Assembly (NCBI GenBank): GCA_002794775.1
Contig: NBAY01000007.1
Location: 930,001-994,000 of the forward strand
Source: Porodaedalea pini
Lineage: Eukaryota > Basidiomycota > Agaricomycetes > Hymenochaetales > Hymenochaetaceae
Direction: 5' to 3'
Length of the DNA stretch: 64,000 bases
The notes under the pieces are model-generated. The model saw nothing but the letters and a program-made list of their open reading frames with translations. It did no database searches and was not told the DNA's origin. The position numbers and the translations under genes were made by a program. This document shows, one piece after another, positions 24,341 through 36,089 of this stretch; the first letter of the stretch is position 1; each line of letters begins with the position of its first letter.

Positions 24341-26914
24341 CCACTGTGTGGAGAAAAGAAAGACGATTGTCGCTTTTTTGTCCATTTCTCGTTCTCTCAG
24401 GGAAAGGGGAAAGAAAGACCTGACGCCTTCCGATCTAACGATATGTTGTACAAATCCTAAACTCTACTCTCACATCTAGTTCACTATTTTCTTCCTTATA
24501 TATATATTGATATCCGTGCATCCTCTATTCTACTTCCTTCACGGTTCTTTTATCCATTCATTTCTTGAAGACGGCTGTCTTAGTTTACCCTTCTGTACGA
24601 CAGGTTTTGCCCCACCTATCCCTTTCCGCACCTTGTATCTCTATCCTTCATACACGCAACTATCTTATCTGCTCCTTGTCTCGCCCCTCCGCTTCTCCTT
24701 TTACCGTCGCGGAGTTTCGTATCTTCGATTTTAATGTTGAAGGAATATAAGAACAAGGTCAAATTCTTTCTTTCGCTCTGCTGTGGTGGTTCTTGGCTCA
24801 CGACTAACGCACGCGTAGATCGACTTGGTGGTGCTTGACTGGCTTATGCTGGCTTTCAAAATGACGCGAAGATTTTTTATCACCAGTGCTGTCTGCGCAC
24901 CATACAGTTACCTGCTGGAGACTATTCAGGCTGTACTTAGCTTCTCAATGGTTTTCAGGTTCTACTACTCGTTCCTTCGTCGACTCTCTTTTGCCAGCAA
25001 CGAAGGTGATAGCTCCTCAAGTTGCGGCAGCCAGAGGATTTAAGCAAACCTTCCTGTTTCATATTAAAGCGTTGTCTCACCAGCATAGGCCTCTTTGAAG
25101 ACTGGGTTCTGGTCTGCGATGAACCGGCTCTCAAGGTAATTAGTCCCAGGACATCATATCAACCCGTTTGCATACATCCACTTTGCTGATTGATCATTTC
25201 TACTCCAGAACCTTACTGCCTGAGATGTCAAAACCGCTGAGATCGCAAATAGAATCCTCGTTTAATGAGGGCCGAAAGCGAGACTCAAAGGCGCTACGCA
25301 TCTGGCTCGCACTTTTCTCTCAAGCACAGAGATCCTTGCCCATTCGCTCTCCAGGCGACTCAGATAGGCGGAGCTTTGAGCGTGAGCCTCGATGGCAGCG
25401 AGTGATCCTCCGGCATGGCAATACGGGAATGGTGTAGTAAAGGTCCAAAAGTCGTGACTTCCATTCCTTCCCTGGTCTAATGCGGAATCGGCATAACGGA
25501 GGGTGAGGCTATCTTGTCTCCGGTCTCCCATTGATTTTCCCAGCCTTTCTGTTCGCTCTTCAACGTCGGGATCGAAAAGGTGCATGACTGTTTCATTGTC
25601 GCCCTGACTTTGTCTCGCAACTCTGGCCGGGTTGCTTCTCTTTCGACAAGATATTTATGCGAAGTATACACACATACAAACGAAAATTAACAGGAGTCGC
25701 TGCCGAAGAAATGAGAGAACGTGCCGAAACCGAGGGTTCGGACCCTGTGTCCTACGCCTGCGAAGATTCCGGGCGACATTGGTGAGAAGTTCTCAACGGC
25801 TGCTTGTTTTCATGACAATCAAACTGAATGTTTCGACGTATACCCTTCATAAAGAGACTGGGTTGTTCGAAGATTCTCCAGCTTTAAACACAGACTGTGC
25901 GTTGACCTTCGCTTCGCCGCGTCGGCTATCATCTGCTATCGTCTGCCCTTTCCCTCGTACACCATGTTCGGCGTTCAGAATTTCCACTCTCACGAGAACC
26001 TCCTAATTTGAACCAACATGCCCTACACCTGATCTCAGCCTAATAAAAAAATACGTACGGGTTTCTCAACTTACCGGCCTTAGGTGCTACATGATGTAGA
26101 AAAGCAACAATCTTAATCTTCACCTGCAACATCCATGTGGGCCTCGATGCTTTACCTGGGTCTTCCACATGTCATAAACTAAAGAAACAAGCCAAAACGT
26201 CTGTGACACAGTGTCTCTACTTCTGATGCGATCCTTCGGACACCTGTTTCAAAATAGTCTCACGGCCGCGCAGCATAATAGATCTTGCCGCAACCAGAAT
26301 GCATGCTCAGCTTTCCTTCGGTACGCCTATCGCTAAATTTAACTCGATGGACGTGTAGGGCGACTTCAAAGGGGTGCAATGGAAAGGGAATACTGACTCA
26401 TATACCGGAAAAAAAGGTCAGTGATGTTCTATTTGACACCAGAACATTGGTATCCGCCCACCGACACTGTGAGTATCCGCCCTGTCGGTTCTAATTCCAT
26501 AGGCTCGCCTTACTTTCATGTGAGTTCAAGCAATATTCTTCCATTATGTCCGACACGCATTCCTCACTCATTGCTCATCAGATCGAATTTACTTCCGGCT
26601 ATATGCATTTCCTGACCTCCTTTGAATATCCGCCTGGACTTAACCGCCAGATGCGATATCGACCGTCGACCTCGGCAGAGCGACACTTCCGCAGACAGCC
26701 AGATTCTCTACCACACTCTTTATCATTACCCTTTGGTCGCTTTTTAACTGGACAGACGAACGCGCCTTCACAGTCTCCTCTGTGAACTGCGAAACCCATA
26801 GCATCAAATAACAGAGTGTTCGTCGTCGAAGGAGATATCTTGCAGCGTATTTAAAGGGGATGGAAATGTCGGTTGAACCTCACTCCTCGAGTCCAGCCTT
26901 CCTCAGCGGTCACA
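24341..26914. other. intergenic, no gene recognised
   Basis: 3' flank of HAP2, then 2 kb with short frames on both strands. The longest (25262-25585 minus, 107 codons) has no motif or splice partner I can support. Confidence 0.4.
26849..26856 (+). promoter_or_regulatory. TATA-like box of peroxidase B
   Basis: TATTTAAA 66 bp before the ATG at 26915, in a suitable place for a fungal core promoter of a secreted enzyme. Confidence 0.5.
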
Positions 26915-28307
<1,393 letters not shown>

Positions 28308-29007
28308 ATAATTATTCGACAATTGTTGCTTCTACGTTCTGGGTTTTGGGGGCGCTTGGCTGTTGCCGCCTGTTCTTTGAAATATTGTGTAAAATTTTGA
28401 ATGTAAAATTGTTCAAGTTACCGAAAGGCACTTTTTGTGATGAATTTATCCTCGGCATAGCTAGCTGATGAAGCCCAGTGAAAATTAGCAATTGTGGCAT
28501 CGAGTCGGATCGAGTGAAATATCACAAGTGAGCATCGAATGAAATCGAGTGCTGGACGTTTTTATGCTGTGAAATCTGATACCACTCGAAATCACTCGAT
28601 GTTTGTAATTTGAAAATTGAGTAGAAGCGAGTGAAATCGAGCCTAGGCCTCTTCGCAGCCTTGAAATTTGTACTTCTGATGACCATTCGATATCACAATA
28701 TGAAAACGTCCCACACTGGATTTCCACTCGATGTCGATTTCCGGTTAGATCTCACTCTATATGATTCTATACCACAATTTCTATTTTCCCCTGGGGATGA
28801 GGATTTCTGTTATTATGCAGTACTTGTAAGTCATACTTATAGGAGCTTTTTCAAACATCTTCAGAGTCTACATGCTTACGTACACAGGACGTCACGACTC
28901 ACATGACAAGGAACGCGTCGCGTAGGCGCGTTTTGTCACGAATCTCGTTTCATCTCAACCTTAGACCACTCTCATCGTTTTCGTTCACTTGTCGTTCACT
29001 CGAAACC
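28308..29007. other. intergenic with TCGA-centred degenerate repeats
   Basis: Between peroxidase B and the RING gene. 28501-28735 holds several scattered copies, in both orientations, of a GAGTGAAATCGA-like word; no gene. Confidence 0.5.
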
Positions 29008-30958
29008 ATGTCTCTACGCGCCGAGATTCCCCAATGCTGTGTATGTTATGAGCCATTCAGGAAAAATGTCAGACTGGTCCGGCCACCTGCATGTGGTAGG
29101 TCCGAGTTTCGAATTACTCTATTTCGCTCTTGAGTTCTATCTCCACGAGTCGGATACTGACCAATACGTTCTCAGGCCATATTCTCTGCAAACCTTGTGG
29201 GGATGTCATGAAAAATCTGGCTCAGAAGTGCCCTTTCCATTGTCCAGCCCCCGTTGGCATGGCCTTCGAATCGGTCTTCGTCGATTTCGGCCTCCATGAT
29301 ATCTTCTCTCTGACCGAACCTGCCGAGGGCGAAAACGAATACCAAATGACTGTTGCGTCACATGAGTTCCATGTAACAGAAGCGGAAACGGTTGTGCGCC
29401 TTATTAGCGAGGTGGCCAGGTCCAACCCGCAGACCTGGATTTCGAAGAGTACGAGCAGAAATAACAAAGGACTCGTCTTTCTTCGTGTTAGTCGGTTGCT
29501 CCAGAAGATTGGGAAGGGAATTGAGGGGAATGATAATGCAAAGGTACTCCTATGCTTGTCTAGCCTGTCCGCCTTGTTCAAGTTTCGCGAAATAGGACCT
29601 GCTAAATCGACTAGCCTTAGCCCTAGCAGACTTGAGGGACGTATGTACTCATCGGTACCTAATCATTATACGATCTGTCTCAACCATTACAGCTTTTCGA
29701 CTCAATGGCAGATATGATAAACAAGAATGTTTCGGTGCAGAATAAGCTTCAGAAGGCGAACGAATCCTTGCGAGCCGATCTTTCTTTCTCCAAAGCAGCC
29801 CTACAAGCTAGGGAAGTATGGATTGCAGGGAAACTCTCCGCTCAGCAAAGTTCACATGCAGAACGTGAAGACCAGCTGCGTGTTGACCTCACTGCTTTGC
29901 GCACAAAGTGGAAAGAGGAACAAGCTTGCAGGATGGCCGCGGAGGAAAAGCTCAAGAAATCCGAAAACGAGTTCCAGGAGTGGCGGAGCAACAGTGTGAG
30001 ATATAGACGAAAAGTTGGTTTACAATTTCGCTCTTTGGTAAACAACCAGAGCTAATCATTTCTTCCTCGATCTGTGCAACAAGTATGAGCACGAAAAGAT
30101 TCAGAATGACGACCTGCGAAAGAGGTTGAAAAAGGAAACTCTAGCCAGTGCCTATCCACACCTTCAGCGAAGCGAAGGACATTCGGACGACTCCTTGGAG
30201 ATCGAGAGCCAACGTTCTGAGGCTGATGAACTTGAACTGGACGAGGAGGACGGAGCAGTGGAGTTCCCACCGCCTTCCTCGAGCTCGTTGATGACCACCT
30301 CACAATGTATGTCTATTGTCTTTTAATTACACTTGGCTGTACTAAAGGACTCTTGACGTCGATTATAATGTCAGCATCTGCTATTAGAACAACTGAGGCT
30401 AGCTCGTCGTGCCGCACGCTCGATGGAGAATTAAACACCCTTAAAGAGCCACGGCTTTCGTCATCTTCAGACTTGAAGATAGACTCTAACGCATTTCGTC
30501 AAATGGAGAAGACAAATTCAGCTGAAAGTCTCCTTAATATCGGTCTTGTCGAAGTTGAGCACTCTAAGGAACAGTCGAGGAAGCCGAGACCACCCCATAG
30601 TGCCAAGCGTCCTATCTCGAGAGTCCGTTCGAGCTCACAGACGTCTGCACGTGAATCCCGCGAGTCCACATCAGGTCTGAATTCCGGACCCAAAGCCAGG
30701 GATAAGGAGAGGCACCACTCCTCAAACCCATCCATAGATCCTGACCTCCTTGACATGTTTCCTGATCTCGCTCATGACTTGGAAGCGCTAGATTCCTCGA
30801 AAGAGAGAACAAGGGAGAAGAGACCGCGTAGCGTGCGAAGCACTAGAGCAGCCGGCGTACCTACAAACCCGCTTGCGACGCGACAGACCCTGCAAGGTTT
30901 ACATGGGCGTGAAAGGAAGAAACAGCGTCTGACTATGGGGGTAGGCGACGACGATTGA
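29008..30958 (+). CDS. RING-finger protein with central coiled coil
   Basis: Six exons: 29008-29095, 29176-29543, 29596-29640, 29693-29995, 30084-30306 and 30375-30958, 536 residues. The RING-type zinc site is at the extreme N-terminus (residues about 10-52): CCVCYEPF, then CGHILCKPCG and KCPFHCP, which fits CX2C...CXHX2CX2C...CX2C and suggests a ubiquitin ligase. The GHILC part is created by the first splice. Residues about 168-270 are rich in Lys/Glu/Gln/Ala heptads (KLQKANESLRADLSFSKAAL and on) and should form a coiled coil. The rest is acidic and Ser-rich, ending in a basic stretch (GRERKKQRL). Fungal proteins of this layout are unnamed to me. The 45-nt exon 29596-29640 is supported by exact phase. 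The acceptor at 30083 (CAAG) is weaker. Confidence 0.8.
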
Positions 30959-31560
30959 AGAGCGAATGATCTACTTCGCAGACAATGCCATGATCAGGCA
31001 CGTATGGGTGCTTCAAGTTTCTTCTACAGTACTTTTCGCACGAATATTTCATTTCTAACACTTCATGATGGATGGAAATATAAATGCAGGAGCTCTGTAA
31101 AAGTAGCCATTGACTTCTCCCCCCCCCCCCCCTTCCTCCCCGACAATGATAGTACAATATCATTAAGCGACAGATGGCAGTGATTAAGACGGGCAGTCGT
31201 CGAGATTGAGGTCGCAGTTGGGGCAAAAAGTGACCTGCGACTGTGCGATAGATCTCAACATAGGTACGGAGACACCGGGTTGACATCAGACAAGCCCAAG
31301 ATGAATTTTGGCATCGAAAAGGCCTCTAGATGTGGAGATGAGGAGCTCTTGGGACTACATTTTGTCCTGACATCGACGCGCTCAAGTGTTCAGACGCGTC
31401 GAAGGCCGGCACCGGGCTCCCTAACTTTGCCCATAACAAAAGATGATACTTTGTAAACTCAGTAATCGTAATTGCATGAGGCACAAGAATCACTGCATGT
31501 TGAGGCTATCTATGGAGGGGGAGTGCAGGTGCAAATAGTGAATCTGATGTGACCTAGTGT
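30959..31560. other. 3' flank of RING gene with poly-C tract
   Basis: Normal CpG content. A run of about 14 C lies at 31119-31132. No gene seen. Confidence 0.5.
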
Positions 31561-33575
31561 ACACTGTACTAGGTAATCTAAGCTAATGTGGTCCCAGGCA
31601 AAAAAAATGTGCTTTTCTCATCTGTCCGACCCCAGCTCAGATGAGCTCACATAAAATAAACATAGATAAGCTCAGGTAGTCTACATTGATCTGTAAGGGG
31701 TCTTACATATATAAACTAATTGCACCTGAACTATGGCTGGTAAGGCCATCTCATCTCATCTGGTAGAGGCCATTAAATTATTATAAAATTAGGTGTATTA
31801 CAGCTGTTTTCATAAGTCCTGCAACACATGCATGTCACATGAAATGAGCCATGGCTGCTTTCTGAACTTTTTGAATACCACAGAGCCATTGTTAGGTCCT
31901 TTGCTGTCTCACATGTAGTGTTCTGACTGTATTTTTGACTGTATATATGGATACAGTCATATAAGTACAGCTGTATATTCTAGGCTTCCAGAGCTCATAT
32001 GCATACCACCATACTGTATACACATAAACAGCCATATACAGAGGTAGTAGGCAAGACTGAACCTGAGAGACATAATCAAGACAAAAAATCACACTGAATT
32101 CTTTGTAGTAAAGACACATCTTACTTCTTTATATGTATAAGTCATAGCATGAGCTGTAAATGGCCAGGATGAATGCACACATTAAAAGTTGAGGTCAGGC
32201 AGCTTAGTGGGGACCAGGGAGCCTGAACTTCTTGATTTAGAAACCTGTCAGAAGCCAGTTTCTATATTAACTTGGGCATCCCAAATCAGTTGAAGCAGGC
32301 TTGAAAAGCATTTGTGACCTATATATGCAGTAGATTAAGGGTGTAAAGATATGAAAATGTGATTCCTATATACAGTTGTATGCTGCATATATGGGGATTT
32401 TTCCTCTCCTCAATATGAGTTATAGCTGTATACTATATGGCCATATTTTTCCATTCCAGAAACTTATATGCATATGGCCATACCTGTATACAGATGTGCC
32501 ATATCCATATGTCTACAGATATAGTTGGTGTTAGGATCACAGTTTCCTGCCAGGGGTTATCTGTGTGTAGTAAACTAGATCAACACAGGTTTGTGGGCCT
32601 ATGTATAATCTTTTGTTGTGAAATGATTGCTACCTCTCTCTCTGCCCTACTTGTTAGAGTTGTCAGCAGCCTCTTGTTGCCTGCTTCCTATCTGCCAGAC
32701 AAGAATGCCTAGGTTCCAGGTATTTGAAGCAGTTATCACAAGTAACAATAAGACAACATGTTTTTGTTCTGTCATAAGCATAGTGTGAAGTATACAAGTG
32801 AGATGTATAGAAGATGAGGATACAAAGAGAAGAGAAAATTGGGGTGTCTCTACTCTACATAGAGTTTAAATAGCTTTCATCATCCTGATTGTCTATTTTT
32901 ACATTCTGTATATACTAGGTAACTGGTCTGTGTATGCATGGTCCATGCACTTGCTGACTGACTACCTAGCTACATATTAGTGAGCAGTAAGGCTTGCTTA
33001 CTGATACATAGCCATTCTTGTCCAATTATCTTCTTGCTTGATCAGTGAGATGCAGTTGCATGCTATGGCATGCTTGAGCTTGTTACCAATTTGCATCATC
33101 ATTGGCTGCCTTATTACATGACTGACTGATGCTGTGTTTCCTTCAGGTGCCTTTAGAGGTATTGCATCATTTCTCTATAGTATTAGGTTCATCTGTAAAG
33201 TGTCTGACATATGTCAGAGTAATTGTTGTTACTTGCACATTGAACATCAGAGGTTGTGGTATCACAGTAGGTATTATACTAAGGATATTGGATACTATTG
33301 AATATTCTGGTATTAGGTACTTCCAAACTGGCCCTGTTCTTATCATTTCAACTTTCATAATGATTGCTATGTTTGGTAAGAAGAAAAATACTCCTTGTGC
33401 ATATTGGATTGCTATGGCTATAGCTTTGCGAGTTGGGTAGGTCATTAACTGTACCATACCAGTGTATTGTCTAGTTAATAGGTATTGCCATATGTTCTTG
33501 GCTAGCATTCCTATCACTGTCATACTTTGTTAGTTTGTATAGTTTGGCACTCTCATCCTGAGTATGTTGAGAGTG

Positions 33576-33994
33576 TGTTAGGCGGGAGTCCGGGAGACGG
33601 CTCGGACTGGGCAGGCCTCAGCTGACTGTCGTCTGGGACGTGCTATACTCGAGTGTGGACTCGGACACGCTTTACTCAGGCTAGGTCATCGCGGAGGTAA
33701 GAGGATTAATACAAGTCTAAACTAATACAAGAGGGACGAGTCTCACCTAGGTCGTCGCGGAGGTAAGAGGAAAAGCAGAACAAGGAGTTCATGCGATTCC
33801 TGACCTTATATAGCAACGACTGTGAGACTATATTACCTAACATTACATAACGAGCGGGAATGGAACGAATGAAGGTCATGTGAAGGAGTGTGGGAAGTGA
33901 TTGAAAGATGATTAAAGATAATAAGAAAGAGCGGTTAAAAGGAAAGGAAAAGGAAAAGGGAAATAAAGAAAGGGTGAAAGTTCGAGTTCTGACA
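33576..33994. mobile_element. solo LTR of an LTR retrotransposon
   Basis: 419 bp beginning TGTTAGGCGGG and ending GTTCTGACA, flanked on both sides by the 5-bp direct repeat GAGTG (33571-33575 and 33995-33999). TG...CA ends with a 5-bp target-site duplication are diagnostic of an LTR. There is no internal retrotransposon sequence, so the element was reduced by recombination between its LTRs. It contains a TATATAG box and two copies of a CTAGGTCRTCGCGGAGGTAA unit. Its CpG content is normal, unlike the DNA around it, so it arrived after that DNA had decayed. Confidence 0.85.
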
Positions 33995-34422
33995 GAGTGT
34001 TCCTATACTCAGAGTATGCATCCTTGTTGTACTGGGTTTGAAACCTGTACTTGATGCTCATTCCATGTTCTGCTAAAGTCTTTGCCATTGTTGTCATTAT
34101 TGTGAGGTTCTGATAGGTGAGGCTCCATCAGTACTTGATAAACATATCAACTGTGTTGGCATATATCACTTGCAGTGTATAGTCTATCATTTGTCCATAT
34201 CAGTAGAGTATTATAAACTGCATTATCTCTATAAGTTGCTATACTTGTTTGCACCTGAGACATTCTGTTGGTGTCTTCAGTAGATCTTTGATCCAGGCCT
34301 TCTGTCTGGCCTATTTCAGATACTCCTGTGGATTCTGCATCATTGATTGCAGGGTGTTGATCTTGCTATATCTAGGATGTCAATCTATTGATCTAGATCT
34401 GCATTATGAGTGATTCTTTCAG

Positions 34423-34975
34423 TTGGAACACTACTCATATAATGGGAAATACATCATCATGGGCTGCTATAATAGGACAATCATAGTCTGGGATGCAGAG
34501 AACAGGCAGGTTGTTACTAGCCCTATCAAAGGGCATATAGAAACTATCCTATCTGTCACCTTCTCATATGATAGGAGGTGTATTATCTCAAGTTCTATAT
34601 ATATAATAATCAGAGTCTAGGATACAGAGAATGGAGAGCTTCTTTCCAGTTCTTTTAAGGAGTACATAGGTTTCATCACAAGCATTACATTCTCATCTGA
34701 TAATGATAGAAAGTACATCATTTCAGGCTCTAGAGATGGTACAATCAGAATATGAGATGTAGCAGGTAGAGTGCACATTTTTGGACTCTCAGAAGTGCCT
34801 TCATCTGGTACCTTGGTCACTATTGCCTTAGATGAGGAATCTATCTCTGACTGGACACTAGCTGAAGATGGGTGGATACTAGGTAGAGATGGCAAACTGC
34901 TCTTATAGATCTCTCAGGAACTTTGTCTTACTCTTTGGTATCTACAAAATGCTGCTATTTTCTGTTGCTCATTTT
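34423..34975 (+). pseudogene. WD40-repeat relic of a NACHT-WD40 (NLR-like) gene
   Basis: Plus-strand frames spell out decayed WD40 blades: SYNGKYIIMGCYNRTIIVWD, then SPIKGHIETILSVTFSYD, then FSSDNDRKYIISGSRDGTIR with frame changes. It ends in the closing motif of agaricomycete NLR proteins (DGWILGRDGKLLL, stop, SQEL). Stops and frameshifts interrupt it, and it lacks CpG. The N-terminal and NACHT parts are not upstream. It may come from the same gene as the relic at 36.1-39.1 kb after rearrangement, or from a separate copy. Confidence 0.7.
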
Positions 34976-36089
34976 TAACTAGGCTGGACTTTACAAATAC
35001 TGCTCTCAGAAAGCACTAGCATAAATATTCCAACCTATTAATTTAATATTATAAAGTTGTATCTCTTTGTGGACTGTTTCTTCAATAGTCTGTTATCCTC
35101 TAAAATACTTGAAGACAATATGTCTGTTCCATACTCTATAGGATTTGATTATAAGTTTAAAAGAGTTCTGTACAATTTTATGAAAGGAGACTATGTACAG
35201 ACAATCATAAAATGTGATGAGAGGAGCAATATTATGACAACATAGATGATTGGTCACTGGACAGATCTGGAAAGGAGGGCACATTAAAGTTGAAGCAGAG
35301 CTTGAAATAGTACATATCATATCATATGCATCCTGTGACATCTCAGAGCATTTTAAATAAACTAGCAATGACTGCAACTTATATGCTTGTAAGCTGTTAT
35401 TTGATAAAATCTATATCCTCTTTGCTTTTCTACATTTAAGTGATATCTTCAAAACTAGGCTAATTCTAAGATGCCTGGCTCAAGGCCTATTGCTACAGAT
35501 AGCAATAAGACAGCTGAGCCTATATTGTTACATTATTGCAGCTAACAACAAAGTTCAGGATAACATGTTACTATATAGTGTATAGAAGCTTAACCATTTT
35601 GTGCTGAAGCATTCTCTTTGTGTCCTTTCTGTCATTATAGTACAATTATGTATCTTAAGAGATAACTCATTAAAGCTCCTTCTCCTGTCAATCCTCTCTA
35701 CTACTACCTTCTATCAACACCAAGCACAAAAATTAAACCCGATACTCTTCATATCCACTTACTATTCTCTTTATGGTCTATGACTCTGCTACTTGGCTTA
35801 CTTTCTCTTTCTGTACTGACAGTGTCTGCAGTTCTATGCATCCAAGATGTGATTTGGAAGTCAAATTTCCACAGAAATGTGCTAAGCCTATATATTATGG
35901 TTAATCTTGATGATATCACCAAGAAAATGCAGACAATCAAGAAGCAACTATCACCTAGCTGGAATAAAATTCTTACACCATAAGCATACATGATCATTTG
36001 TCTTTAGACTACTTAATTATTTGCACAGATCATTGTCAGATACATCTGCAATACTTAACATCCAAGTCAGGCACAATGCATCATCATAG

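Noticed and set aside
25262..25585. 107-codon minus-strand frame
   Set aside because: No motif, no splice partner, and isolated in a 2.5-kb empty interval.
33129..33523. Frames open on both strands over about 350 nt
   Set aside because: Lies in CpG-stripped DNA; I could not match either translation to a transposon or gene with confidence.
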